Below, piece after piece: positions 8,175 to 17,715 of a stretch of 38,288 nucleotides of DNA; positions within the stretch are counted from its first letter, which is position 1, and every line of letters begins with the position of its first letter. The translations under genes and the position numbers were made by a program. The DNA is from Mesorhizobium sp. (GTDB lineage Bacteria > Pseudomonadota > Alphaproteobacteria > Rhizobiales > Rhizobiaceae). Under the pieces are notes generated by a model. That model saw only the letters and a program-made list of their open reading frames with translations. It did no database searches and had not been told where the DNA came from. The stretch spans positions 1-38,288 of the forward strand of contig JAIPUZ010000131.1 in the NCBI GenBank assembly GCA_022833215.1, written 5' to 3'.

Positions 8175-9065
8175 ATGACCCTGCAAAGCATGACGGGATT
8201 TGCACGCGCGACCGCGGAGCATGAGGGCTCGGCCATCGCCTGGGAACTCAAGTCCGTGAACGGCAAGAGCGCCGAGGTCCGCCTGCGCCTGCCGCCCGGT
8301 TTCGAGAGGATCGAGCTTCCGGTTCGCCAGACGATCCAGAAGCGTTTCGCCCGCGGAAGTTTTCAGGCGAGCCTTGCCATTGCCCGGCCCGCCGGGACGC
8401 TGGCCCAGCCGGTGGTCAACGAAGCCTTCCTCAGGGATATCGCGGGGTTGGCGCAGCGTTTGCAGGAGCAGTTTGGCGCGGCTCCTTCCACCGCCGACGG
8501 CCTGCTGGCGCTTCGCGGCGTGCTGGAAGTGCCGGAGGTGATGGAAACGCCTGAAACGCGCGCCGCGCTCGATGCGGCGATCTTGCAGGCGCTCGAAGAC
8601 GCGCTTTCCCAACTGGAACAGGCGCGGCTTCAGGAGGGACGGGCGCTGGGAGCCCTTCTTATGGGCCATCTGGACAGGATCGAGGAACTGACTCTGCGGG
8701 CCGAGGCCGATCCCTCCCGGGAAGTGGGCGCCATTCGCCAGCGGCTGACGGAACAGGTGAAACTGCTGCTCGATGTCAGCGCGGAGCTGGATGAAGCACG
8801 GCTTCATCAGGAGGCCGCCTTCCTCGCCACCAAGGCGGATATCCGCGAAGAGATCGACCGGCTGAAGACCCATGTGGCCTCGGGGCGTGCGTTGCTCGCC
8901 TCCGGTGGCGCAATCGGGCGCAAGCTCGATTTTCTGGCGCAGGAATTCAACCGCGAATCGAATACCTTGTGCTCCAAATCGAATGCCGCCTCGATCACCG
9001 CCATAGGGCTTGAGCTGAAGGCCGTCGTCGATCAATTCCGCGAGCAGGTTCAGAATCTGGAGTAG
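8175..9065 (+). CDS. yicC: YicC family endoribonuclease
   Basis: This 296-residue protein opens with the family hallmark MTLQSMTGFAR and ends with the DUF1732 region (REEIDRLKTHV and GRKLDFLAQEFNRESNT). YicC proteins form ring-shaped RNases that take part in small-RNA turnover in E. coli; the substrate here is unknown. The length equals the usual one (about 290). The ATG at 8175 follows a GGGAGAGGA ribosome binding site. It ends 3 bases before gmk, so the two are probably translated from one message, as in many alphaproteobacteria. Confidence 0.95.
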   Translation: MTLQSMTGFARATAEHEGSAIAWELKSVNGKSAEVRLRLPPGFERIELPVRQTIQKRFARGSFQASLAIARPAGTLAQPVVNEAFLRDIAGLAQRLQEQFGAAPSTADGLLALRGVLEVPEVMETPETRAALDAAILQALEDALSQLEQARLQEGRALGALLMGHLDRIEELTLRAEADPSREVGAIRQRLTEQVKLLLDVSAELDEARLHQEAAFLATKADIREEIDRLKTHVASGRALLASGGAIGRKLDFLAQEFNRESNTLCSKSNAASITAIGLELKAVVDQFREQVQNLE

Positions 9066-9068
9066 CAC

Positions 9069-9721
<653 letters not shown>

Positions 9722-9725
<4 letters not shown>

Positions 9726-9825
9726 AGCGGTTCCGCGATCTTTCCGATCCGCTCCTTACGCTTCAGGCTGTTGCTTTTATGCATGTCGCCCGAAACCGGT
9801 TCCGACTTTCGGGCGACATGCCTTA
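9722..9825. repeat. RIME-like intergenic repeat with two palindromes
   Basis: This roughly 100-bp block between the convergent gmk and ksgA genes has two palindromes. The first is imperfect (GAGCGGTTCCG ... CCGATCCGCTC, about 9725-9752). The second is perfect over 15 bp (9781-9795 GCATGTCGCCCGAAA with 9807-9821 TTTCGGGCGACATGC, loop 11). The layout and the GCATGTCG/CGACATGC arms resemble the Rhizobium-specific intergenic mosaic elements (RIME). The second hairpin could also help end both converging transcripts, although it lacks a T-run. Confidence 0.7.
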
Positions 9826-9831
9826 AGGTGC

Positions 9832-10659
9832 TCAAGCCTCGTTTGCGAGGCGAACGAACTCTTCGATGCTCAACGTTTCCGCGCGCCGGGTCGGGTCGAT
9901 GCCCACCTTTTCGAGCAGGGTCTCGCCACCCGATCCTTTCAGGCTCTGGCGCAACATCTTGCGGCGCTGGCCGAAGGCAGCCTCGGTGATCTTTCCAAGC
10001 TTGGCCACGTCGGCAGCCAGCGGCTCGGCACGCGGCACCAGATGCACGACGGATGAGGTGACCTTGGGTGGCGGGGTGAAAGCCTGTGGCGGCACGTCGA
10101 AAGCGATGCGGGCGTTCGTGCGCCAGCCGGCAAGAACACCGAGGCGCCCATAGGCATCGCTGCCGGGTTCCGCCACGATGCGCTGCGCCACCTCACGCTG
10201 GAACATCAGCGTCATGGACTGATAGAAGGGCGGCCACTCCTTAACGGTGAGCCAGCGCACCAGCAGTTCGGTTCCCACATTATAGGGCAGGTTGGCCACG
10301 ATCCTGACCGGTTCGCCGGGAACGGCGAGCCGCGGGAAATCCGTCTTCAGCGCGTCGCCCGGCAAGACTTCCAGCCGGCCGGGATAGTGTCGCGAAATCT
10401 CCTCCAGCGCTGCAAGGCAGCGCTCGTCTTTCTCGATGGCAACGACCTTTTTTACGCCATTGGCGAGCAGGGCGCGCGTCAGCCCTCCCGGTCCGGGGCC
10501 GACCTCGATCACGGTCGCCTGGCTCAGGTCGCCGGCGGTGCGGGCAATCTTTCCGGTCAGGTTGAGGTCGAGCAGGAAATTCTGCCCGAGCGCCTTCTTT
10601 GCCCGCAATTCATGCCTGTCGATCACCTCGCGCAGCGGAGGCAGCCCGTCGAAGCTCAC
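9832..10659 (-). CDS. ksgA: 16S rRNA (adenine1518/1519-N6) dimethyltransferase
   Basis: This 275-residue methyltransferase dimethylates two adjacent adenines near the 3' end of 16S rRNA during small-subunit maturation. Visible motifs are KKALGQNFL (residues 21-29), the SAM-binding [10 protein letters not shown] (52-61) and the catalytic NLPY (123-126). The GTG start at 10657-10659 shares the bases GTGA with the pdxA stop codon, a 4-base overlap typical of translational coupling. An upstream in-frame extension reaches back into pdxA and is not expected to be used. This is the last gene of the lptF-to-ksgA operon. Confidence 0.96.
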   Translation of the reverse strand: MSFDGLPPLREVIDRHELRAKKALGQNFLLDLNLTGKIARTAGDLSQATVIEVGPGPGGLTRALLANGVKKVVAIEKDERCLAALEEISRHYPGRLEVLPGDALKTDFPRLAVPGEPVRIVANLPYNVGTELLVRWLTVKEWPPFYQSMTLMFQREVAQRIVAEPGSDAYGRLGVLAGWRTNARIAFDVPPQAFTPPPKVTSSVVHLVPRAEPLAADVAKLGKITEAAFGQRRKMLRQSLKGSGGETLLEKVGIDPTRRAETLSIEEFVRLANEA

Positions 10660-11684
10660 GCGGCCTCCGCGGTCTTGCCGGTCATGGCCAGCTTGCCGGC
10701 CAGTTTGAGGGCCGCAATGAGACTGTCCGGGCTTGCCACACCCTTTCCGGCAATGTCGAATGCGGTGCCATGATCCGGCGAGGTGCGGATAAAGGGCAGG
10801 CCGAGCGTGACATTCACGGCTTCTTCGAAAGCCAGTGCCTTGGCCGGGATCAGGGCCTGATCGTGATACATGCACAGCGCAACGTCATAGCGGGCGCGGG
10901 CGCTGGCGTGGAACATGGTGTCGGCCGGCAGCGGTCCGAAAGCATCGATGCCTTCCGCCTGCAAGGCGGATATGGCCGGCGCAACGACATCCCGGTCTTC
11001 CGTGCCCATGGCGCCATCCTCACCCGCATGCGGGTTGAGCCCCGAAATCGCGAGCCGCGGTCTGGCCATGCCGAAGCGTTCACGCATATCCCTGTCTGTG
11101 ATGCGCGCAGTTTCGACGATGAGATCGGTTGTCAGGGTTTTCGGCACGTCCGAGAGGGCGATATGGATCGTCACCGGCACCGTACGCAACTCCGGGCCGG
11201 CCAGCATCATGACCGGCATCACCGGATTTCCGGTGTGCCGCGTGGCCAGATGCGCCAGGTATTCGGTGTGCCCCGGAAAACGGAAGCCGGCATCGTAAAG
11301 CGGTTTCTTGGCGATAGGGCAGGTGACCATGGCGGCAGCGCCGCCGGAAAAGCAGTCCGCGACGGCGCGGTCGATGGCCTCGACGATGCCGGAGGCGTTG
11401 GCCTTGTCAGGCCGGCCGGGACTATCGACGAAGCGGTGCTCAAGCGGGACGATGGGCAAGGAACGGGAGAAGCTGTCCGGCACCTGCGCCGGGTTCACTT
11501 CGGCAAGGGAAATATCCTTGCCGATCAGTCTGGACCGTGCGGCAACCAGCGCGGGGTCTGCAATCAGGTAGAAGGGCGGAATATCCGCATCGAACCGTCG
11601 CAGCCATGCGGCAATGGCGATTTCCGGTCCGATGCCGGAAGGGTCGCCGATGCTTACGGCAAGCGGAGCGCGTGTGCTGTGCAT
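10656..11684 (-). CDS. pdxA: 4-hydroxythreonine-4-phosphate dehydrogenase
   Basis: This 342-residue NAD-dependent enzyme oxidises 4-phosphohydroxythreonine in the DXP-dependent vitamin B6 pathway. Recognised segments are GDPSGIGPE (13-21), [10 protein letters not shown], the metal-binding [10 protein letters not shown] and [11 protein letters not shown], and the C-terminal [17 protein letters not shown]. The length is normal (E. coli 329). The start ATG lies one base after the surA stop codon, and its own stop codon overlaps ksgA. The order surA-pdxA-ksgA is also conserved in enterobacteria. Confidence 0.97.
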   Translation of the reverse strand: MHSTRAPLAVSIGDPSGIGPEIAIAAWLRRFDADIPPFYLIADPALVAARSRLIGKDISLAEVNPAQVPDSFSRSLPIVPLEHRFVDSPGRPDKANASGIVEAIDRAVADCFSGGAAAMVTCPIAKKPLYDAGFRFPGHTEYLAHLATRHTGNPVMPVMMLAGPELRTVPVTIHIALSDVPKTLTTDLIVETARITDRDMRERFGMARPRLAISGLNPHAGEDGAMGTEDRDVVAPAISALQAEGIDAFGPLPADTMFHASARARYDVALCMYHDQALIPAKALAFEEAVNVTLGLPFIRTSPDHGTAFDIAGKGVASPDSLIAALKLAGKLAMTGKTAEAA

Positions 11685-11685
11685 G

Positions 11686-12621
11686 TCAGCGCTTGATGAT
11701 CTTGGCCTTCTTTTTCAGCTCATCCATGTATTTCTTGCCGAGTTCGTCGGAATCGGCATTGGCATTCTCGTTCTGGAGGACCAGTTCCGCCACCCGGTCA
11801 TCGGACACCTCGCGCGCGCTGCACACGCCGATGAATTCCACGCCGCGCTCGGTTTCCCGCACGCCGGTTGCGCCGCCGGTTTTGGTTTTCCTGACCTGAT
11901 CGGCCCATTCCGGCGGCAGTTGCGGCGCAAGAATGCGGCCAAGATCGCGAACGGTCACATCCAGGAGACCCTTGGCGAATTGCTGGGTGTTGGCGCAGCC
12001 GTTGAAGCGGGCGCGCAGCGATTCAGCCTCGCGCTTGCGCTTGGCGAGCGTAGACTTGCGCTCGGCCGGCGGGATCACGAAAATCACCTGCTGAAGCATA
12101 TATTCGGTGGCGGATGGCTTGGTGCCGCCTTTCTTGAGCATGTTGCGCACGGCTTCCTGCTGACTGCTCAGGCCGGTTCCCGATTGCTCGGCGCGATAGC
12201 GCGCGCCCAGTGCCTGGTTCCACGCAAGCTGCGAACGGATGAACTCCTTGAAATGCTGCTTGGTCACCCCGGATTGGGACATGATCGCATCAAGCTGCGC
12301 GACCTGCATCTTGTTGCCGGTGGCGAAACGCGCATAGGCGTCGTTGACCTGCTTGTCGCTGATGCGGATGCCCAGCCTCTGGGCTTCGGCCAGGCGCAAG
12401 GTCTGCTCGATCATTTCGTTCGCTGCGTCACCCTTGCGGCGCTGAAGGCGGAAGAAGGCGTTGCGGTGCTGAATGTCAGCCGAGGTGACCGGCATGTTGT
12501 TGACGATGTACCTGATCTCGCTGGCCTGTACGGGCGCAGTCATGGCTGTTGCCCCGATCGCCGTCACACCGACGAAAAGGGCAAGGCTTGCAGACAGGAA
12601 GTATTTCCGCATTCCAGGCAT
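11686..12621 (-). CDS. surA: SurA-like periplasmic chaperone (SurA N-terminal domain, divergent parvulin part)
   Basis: This 311-residue protein starts with a signal peptide (about residues 1-34, cleavage near VQAS). A SurA N-terminal chaperone-type helical domain follows (about 35-175, with [15 protein letters not shown]). The region from about 175 to 285 is in the place of the parvulin prolyl isomerase domain, but I do not see the usual parvulin histidines or the ASxHIL-type motif. Two cysteines (about 211 and 270) may pair. It likely escorts outer-membrane proteins such as LptD, which is encoded just upstream. MRKYFL at residue 4 is an alternative start. It lies 81 bases after lptD and one base before pdxA. 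Confidence 0.85.
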   Translation of the reverse strand: MPGMRKYFLSASLALFVGVTAIGATAMTAPVQASEIRYIVNNMPVTSADIQHRNAFFRLQRRKGDAANEMIEQTLRLAEAQRLGIRISDKQVNDAYARFATGNKMQVAQLDAIMSQSGVTKQHFKEFIRSQLAWNQALGARYRAEQSGTGLSSQQEAVRNMLKKGGTKPSATEYMLQQVIFVIPPAERKSTLAKRKREAESLRARFNGCANTQQFAKGLLDVTVRDLGRILAPQLPPEWADQVRKTKTGGATGVRETERGVEFIGVCSAREVSDDRVAELVLQNENANADSDELGKKYMDELKKKAKIIKR

Positions 12622-12702
12622 CCAGCTTTCAGTTCACGTCAAAGCACAAATTGAATCGGGCTTCTGCCCGCCTTATGCGGCAAAACCGTGTCGGGCGCCA
12701 GT

Positions 12703-15111
12703 TTACTGGACGATGTTGCCGGTCGAAGACCCGAAATCGCCGAGTGTCCGGAAGGTGATATTGAACCCGATGGTCTGGGATACATCCTTGTCTTCACGAT
12801 TCCGGGACTGGGAATACGTCATCAGGTATGTGAAGCACTCGTCGGCATAACCGAAGCCGATGCCGTTCTTGACCAGCACATTCTTCTCCAGATCGTAGGT
12901 TCCGGAACCAAAAACGCGCCAGTTTTCGGCGAACTGCGTCGAAGCGCCGAGCGACACTTCGTGACGATCCTCGGTGAAGCCATAGTCCGGCTGGGACTGG
13001 ATGAAGGCATAGCGGGCCGACACGGAAACGGGACCGCCTGTATAACCGAGCTTCGCTTCTGAGCGGCGAACCTCGAAGGTCTGTTCGTCGAAGCGGCCGC
13101 TGAGCGATGCCGAAATGCCGTTCGGGCTGCTGAAGCCGGCCAGACCGACATAGTCGGAGCGATCGGATTCAAGGCCGGAATTGGCGCCCACATTGACGAG
13201 GTCGGGCGCGGCAAACGAATTCTCGCCACCCAGATGATAGGACTGGCCGAACATCGCGTTGGCAGTCCAGCCATTGTTGAAGCTGGCGACATAGCGGAAC
13301 CCGACATTGGCGCGCGTGCCGCCCTCGATACGGTCGTAACCGGAGAACTTGTCACGCTCGAACAGGGTCGAGGCGTCGAAGACGAAGCTTTGCGCGTCCT
13401 CGTTGGGAACCGAAAGGCCGCCGACATAATCCTCGTTCGGCCGCACGAAAAGCTGCGCCATCGGTTCCAGAACATGGGAGGAACCGGTCGCGGAGAACAG
13501 GATCGGCCAGCGCCATTCGAGGCCCAGCGTCGCCATCGACCGGAAGAAGGACGAGCGCATGTCCTCCGTCGTGCCGCGATTGCTCGCCATGTCGTTGATG
13601 GCGGCAAGCGAGGTGGACGATGCATTGAGATAGCTGCCGTCAGCCTGGAAAGCGAGCAGCGGCGTGAACACCATGCCGCCATCGGTGACGAAAGAGCGCT
13701 TCCATTCCGCCTCCGCGGTCAGGCGACCGCTGTCGCCCTCGATGCCACGGACACGCTGAACGCCGGACGTGGGAATGTGAAGGGTATTAAATGCCTGATC
13801 GATGCGGTCGCGGCTGATGGTGCGTGCATTTACATTTAGCGAAAGCTGCCCGCCAGCCAGTGGCGTATCGGGTATGTAGGCGTAGTCGAAGGATGGAAGG
13901 ACCCAGGGCTGCTTCTCGTCACGGCCGCGCTGCCGGGAATCGCTTTTGAGAATGTCTTCCTGAATCTGGAACTTCATGCCGCGCAGGTCGAAGTAGTTCC
14001 GGCCGTTGAGGCCCGTCAGATAGACTTCCGACCGGTGAACATAGTCGCCGTAACCGTCGATGCCGTAGGTCCGGGAGAAATTCTTGTCGGTCTGCAGCAG
14101 GACGTTCCAGCCGAAATCCCAGCGCGAATTGATCGCGAACTGGCCTTTCGTGCCCATCATGCCACGGAATTTGTTGTCGCTGTTGTCGCCCCGGTTTTCC
14201 GTTCCGGCCTTGAAGGCTTCCGGATCCTGCTGGCGGATGCCGGCGATCTTCACGCTGTACTCGCCGGTGTTGAAGCGCTGGCGCCATTCGGCCTCGCCGA
14301 GGAAGCCCTGCTTGGAATAGTAGTTGCCCTTCACCGTCAGGTCATAGGTGGGAGACAGGGCGAAATAGTAGGGAATGCCGGCGCCGACGCCGAGCTCGGA
14401 CTTGTAGGAGATCGACGGAAACAGGAAGCCGCTCTTGCGCTTCACCGTGGGGTCGGCGATCTCGAACACCGGAAGATAAGCGATCGGCAGGCCGAAGAAC
14501 TCGAAATTCGAGTTCTGGAAGCGGACCGTCTTCTTCTGGCTGTTCCAGATGATCTTCTGCGACTTGATGCGCCAGATGGCGGGCTTGTCCGGCTTGTCCT
14601 CGCAGGGTTCGCAGGCGGTGTAGACGCCATTGTGGAATGTGGTGAGCACGCCGCCCATGCGCTCGGCGCTTTCCGCCGCGAAATAGGTCTTGTCCACAGT
14701 CTCGACGCGCAGCGCATTGACGAAGCCGTCCGCGAAGTCGTCGGTGATGTCGATGTGCTCGGAGCTTACCTTGGTGCCGTCGCTGTGGATAATCTCGACT
14801 TTGCCGCTCGCCACAAGGCGTTGCGTGTTGCGGTCATACTCCACGCGCTCGGCAACCAGCCTGTTGCCGGCGTAGTCGATCTGCACGCCGCCGACAGCCG
14901 TCACCGTCTGCGAATCGTTGTCATAGACGAGCGTGTCCGATTCAAGCAGCATCTGCGCGTCGGAGGGCACCCGCTGGGCCAGATCCTGCACATCCTGCGC
15001 GATGGCCGGCGTCGCCGCAAAGCCGCACGCCAGAAGGCATGCAAGGCCGCTGACGCCGCAAAGGAGCGACAATCGGCTGAACCGACCGTTTTGCAAAACC
15101 GCCCCCCTCAC
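12703..15111 (-). CDS. lptD: LPS-assembly outer-membrane protein LptD
   Basis: This 802-residue outer-membrane barrel inserts lipopolysaccharide into the outer leaflet together with LptE. It has a signal peptide (cleavage near ATPAIA, residue 38), an OstA/LptA-like periplasmic domain (about 50-170) and a C-terminal barrel domain (about 200-802). Cysteines lie at 167 and 170 (ACEPC) and at 759 (DECF); the adjacent C-terminal CC pair of E. coli is absent. I chose the GTG at 15109-15111, which overlaps the lptG stop codon (TAGTG) and follows AAGGAAG at a good spacing. An upstream in-frame ATG would add 22 residues within lptG. It sits in an operon with lptF, lptG and surA. Confidence 0.96.
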   Translation of the reverse strand: MRGAVLQNGRFSRLSLLCGVSGLACLLACGFAATPAIAQDVQDLAQRVPSDAQMLLESDTLVYDNDSQTVTAVGGVQIDYAGNRLVAERVEYDRNTQRLVASGKVEIIHSDGTKVSSEHIDITDDFADGFVNALRVETVDKTYFAAESAERMGGVLTTFHNGVYTACEPCEDKPDKPAIWRIKSQKIIWNSQKKTVRFQNSNFEFFGLPIAYLPVFEIADPTVKRKSGFLFPSISYKSELGVGAGIPYYFALSPTYDLTVKGNYYSKQGFLGEAEWRQRFNTGEYSVKIAGIRQQDPEAFKAGTENRGDNSDNKFRGMMGTKGQFAINSRWDFGWNVLLQTDKNFSRTYGIDGYGDYVHRSEVYLTGLNGRNYFDLRGMKFQIQEDILKSDSRQRGRDEKQPWVLPSFDYAYIPDTPLAGGQLSLNVNARTISRDRIDQAFNTLHIPTSGVQRVRGIEGDSGRLTAEAEWKRSFVTDGGMVFTPLLAFQADGSYLNASSTSLAAINDMASNRGTTEDMRSSFFRSMATLGLEWRWPILFSATGSSHVLEPMAQLFVRPNEDYVGGLSVPNEDAQSFVFDASTLFERDKFSGYDRIEGGTRANVGFRYVASFNNGWTANAMFGQSYHLGGENSFAAPDLVNVGANSGLESDRSDYVGLAGFSSPNGISASLSGRFDEQTFEVRRSEAKLGYTGGPVSVSARYAFIQSQPDYGFTEDRHEVSLGASTQFAENWRVFGSGTYDLEKNVLVKNGIGFGYADECFTYLMTYSQSRNREDKDVSQTIGFNITFRTLGDFGSSTGNIVQ

Positions 15112-16196
15112 TAGCCATCTTCCTTGTACAAAAGGAACGTTACCCCGAAAAACATGGCAACGACAACCGGAAACCATGCCGCCACAATGGTCGGCACCAG
15201 ACCTGCCACGCCGAACGCCTTGACGAGAACCGAGACGACATAAAGCAGAAACCCGGCCACAACGCCACCCAGAATCATTGTCGCCGACTGCCCCATGCGC
15301 GCAAAGCGCATCGACACCGTGGCCGCTATCAGAGTCATGGCGACCAGCAGGAAGGGCAGGGCGATCAGCGAATCGAACTGCATCGCAAAGGCATTTGCAC
15401 CAAGGCCGAACGAGCGGGCAACCTCGATCTTCCGGGGCAGTTCATAGAACGGAATGGTTTCGGGCTGCGCGAGCCTTTCCTGGACGAACTCCGGCTTCAG
15501 GTCGGTGGGTACCCGATCGGCCGTCCTTTTTTCGCCGGGACCGTCGGAGGGGCGCACGGTCACATCCTGCAGCTCCCAGTACCCGTCGCGCAGGAACACG
15601 CGGCGCGCATCCTTGCGTTCGAATATGTCGCCGTCGCGGTCCAGCATGAAGAAGGTGGCATCCGACATCTCCAGCCCCTGCGAAAGGATTGCCCGTGCGC
15701 CGATGATGGTGTCGCCGGAAGGGGTTTTCTGCCGCAGCCACGGTACGGTGTCGCTCCCGACTTGGTTGGACTTGCCGGAGCGCAGCACGTCTTCGATGTT
15801 CTGCGAGCGGACAAGCCCGCTGGCCGCCAGCGGATTCAGAACCGCAACGGCAAGAACGCCGAAAACGAAGGCGCCGAGGCAAACGGGCAGCAGGAACTGC
15901 CAGGCCGAGATGCCGGCGGCCCGCGCCACCACCAGCTCGTATTTGCGGTTGAGCGATATGAGCGTGGCCATCGCCGCGAAAAGCCCGACGAAAGGCACCG
16001 TCTGCAGCACCAGCATGGGAACCCGCAGCGCCGAGATGGTGGCTGCGATCCAGTAGGTGAAACCCGGTATGCGGGAGATGCGGCTTGTAAGTTCCGTGAA
16101 ATCGATAAGAAAGACGAGCGCAAAGATGCCGGCAAAGAACCATGCCGCAATGGTTGCGTATCGAAGGAAGAAATAGCGTCCAAGCGTCCAGCCCAT
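15111..16196 (-). CDS. lptG: LPS export ABC transporter permease LptG
   Basis: This 361-residue inner-membrane protein forms, with LptF and the ATPase LptB, the transporter that extracts LPS from the inner membrane. It has three N-terminal membrane segments (about 10-125), a periplasmic beta-jellyroll region (about 130-265) and three C-terminal membrane segments (about 275-360). The start MGWTLGRYFFLRY is typical of LptG. The ATG at 16196 overlaps the lptF stop codon (TGATG), which decides between it and a longer in-frame upstream start. The stop TAG overlaps the lptD start. lptB is not in this window. Confidence 0.95.
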   Translation of the reverse strand: MGWTLGRYFFLRYATIAAWFFAGIFALVFLIDFTELTSRISRIPGFTYWIAATISALRVPMLVLQTVPFVGLFAAMATLISLNRKYELVVARAAGISAWQFLLPVCLGAFVFGVLAVAVLNPLAASGLVRSQNIEDVLRSGKSNQVGSDTVPWLRQKTPSGDTIIGARAILSQGLEMSDATFFMLDRDGDIFERKDARRVFLRDGYWELQDVTVRPSDGPGEKRTADRVPTDLKPEFVQERLAQPETIPFYELPRKIEVARSFGLGANAFAMQFDSLIALPFLLVAMTLIAATVSMRFARMGQSATMILGGVVAGFLLYVVSVLVKAFGVAGLVPTIVAAWFPVVVAMFFGVTFLLYKEDG

Positions 16197-17395
16197 CAGG
16201 CGGATCCTCCGCCTGCACGCGCATTGGCAAGGCGCAACCTGATATCCGCTGCGAAGCGCGACGCGCGCGCGAACAGCGCGGTGATCCTGTCCACCCATCC
16301 GATGGGCAGTTCCATGGCGCGTTGCGTCGTGATGCACCACACCGATATGAGCGCCATGCCGATGGGCACGGCATAGAGCGCATAGTTCGCAAGCGGCTGA
16401 TTCCTGCCCTGTCCCTCGGCGAAATAGCCTAACCAGCGCACGAACAGCGCAATGCAGATCGTGGTTACCAGAGGATGAATGCGCGCTTCACGATGCGACT
16501 TCGCATCGCCGGCGACAGCAAGGGCGATCAGGGCGAACGCGATCGGATAAAGCCACTCCGAAAAGCGCTTGTGCAGTTCGTTGCGAAATGCGTTGGGCGA
16601 TCTCTTGTAGTGCCTGTCGTTGCGGTCGGGATTGAAAAGGTAGGCAGTGGTCCGGTCCTTGGGCATGAGGGTTGCCGCGCCGGCCTCCGGTTCGAATGCC
16701 GACAGGTCGAAGGCGTAGGACGTGAAATGGACGATCGATATGTCGCCGCCAGCGGCCTTGCGCTGGATGACGCCGTCGTTCATCAGCAGCGCCTTGGCAT
16801 CGGCAAGATCCACCACCGTACCGGTTTTGGCGTAGTAGATGAGGTCGACGCCTTCCTCCCGGCTGTCGGCGACAAAGAGGCCCGCCAGCTGGTTGCCGGG
16901 CAGGCGTTCGCCAATCTGGACGAACAAGCCGTCCTCGATCTTGCGGAAGGTGCCTTCCTGGATGATCAGCGAAAGGAAGTCCGCGCGGGCGCTTGCGATA
17001 AGCTCGCGATTGCGCTGACGTGCATAGGGCTCGACGAAATTCTGTACCAGCAGGCAGAGTATGGCGGCCGCGACCGCCAGGATCAGCACCGGCTTGGCGA
17101 CGGTCATTCTCGACGCGCCGGCGGCGTTGATGACAACCAGCTCGGAATCTGCGTTCATCCCCGAAAGCGTCTGGGCGACCGCGCCTGCGACGGCGAAAGG
17201 AACGACGATCGGTATGACGGTCGGTATGATGAGGGCCGCGACTTCGAAGAAGGTCAGCGCCGATTGCCCGCCATCGGTGACGAGATCGATACGTGCGAGA
17301 ACCTGCGTCGTCCACACGATCGCCAGCGTCCATGCGAGCGCTGCCAGAAACAGCAGCAGCATGCGACGCATTATGTAGCGTTCAATGACCTTCAT
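16196..17395 (-). CDS. lptF: LPS export ABC transporter permease LptF
   Basis: This 399-residue partner of LptG has the same six-segment YjgP/YjgQ layout: membrane segments near 13-30, 52-72 and 100-120, a periplasmic domain (about 130-265), then three segments from about 280. The N-terminus MKVIERYIMRRM is the standard LptF start. GMNADSELVVINAAGAS (about 78-94) is the cytoplasmic coupling-helix region that contacts LptB. It is the first gene of the operon; the 320-base gap to pepA on the other side should hold its promoter. Confidence 0.95.
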   Translation of the reverse strand: MKVIERYIMRRMLLLFLAALAWTLAIVWTTQVLARIDLVTDGGQSALTFFEVAALIIPTVIPIVVPFAVAGAVAQTLSGMNADSELVVINAAGASRMTVAKPVLILAVAAAILCLLVQNFVEPYARQRNRELIASARADFLSLIIQEGTFRKIEDGLFVQIGERLPGNQLAGLFVADSREEGVDLIYYAKTGTVVDLADAKALLMNDGVIQRKAAGGDISIVHFTSYAFDLSAFEPEAGAATLMPKDRTTAYLFNPDRNDRHYKRSPNAFRNELHKRFSEWLYPIAFALIALAVAGDAKSHREARIHPLVTTICIALFVRWLGYFAEGQGRNQPLANYALYAVPIGMALISVWCITTQRAMELPIGWVDRITALFARASRFAADIRLRLANARAGGGSA

Positions 17396-17715
17396 GCAGG
17401 CGGTATCTCGAGCGGTTCAACTGGCATCGTGCCTCGGTTGGAGGAATATCGGCCCCGGTGCCGCCCGCACTGACGGCGCGATCCGACACTCCGGAACGGA
17501 CCGCGCTTCCCACAGGCGCAATGTGGTTCCCAATGGATAAAAAAGCGCGAAGGACCATGGTTAACAACTGGTTTCACCAATAATGACGGTAGAATGCAGC
17601 CGATGCCAGACAGCCGAATCGCGCAATCTGCTATCCACGGTTGTCACCATATCCTGCCAGTGCGCGTAAAACGACCGGCTCCCGCCATCTTCCACCGAAC
17701 CGAAAGCCCAGTTTG
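17396..17715. other. Divergent intergenic region between lptF and pepA
   Basis: No gene is supported in these 320 bases. They separate two divergent transcription units (lptF operon and pepA), so both promoters are expected here. An AT-richer patch at about 17535-17583 (with GGTTAACAACTGG and TTATTGG on the complement) is the best candidate area for the lptF side. Read on the minus strand it has TTGTTA, a 17-base spacer and TTTTTT, which is only a weak match to a housekeeping promoter. I see no strong hairpin. Confidence 0.4.

Noticed and set aside
15020-15060. LptD signal peptide read as a lipoprotein signal because of LLAC
   Set aside because: LptD is a barrel protein with a normal cleavage site (ATPAIA-Q) a few residues later, and the residues around the cysteine are within the hydrophobic core.
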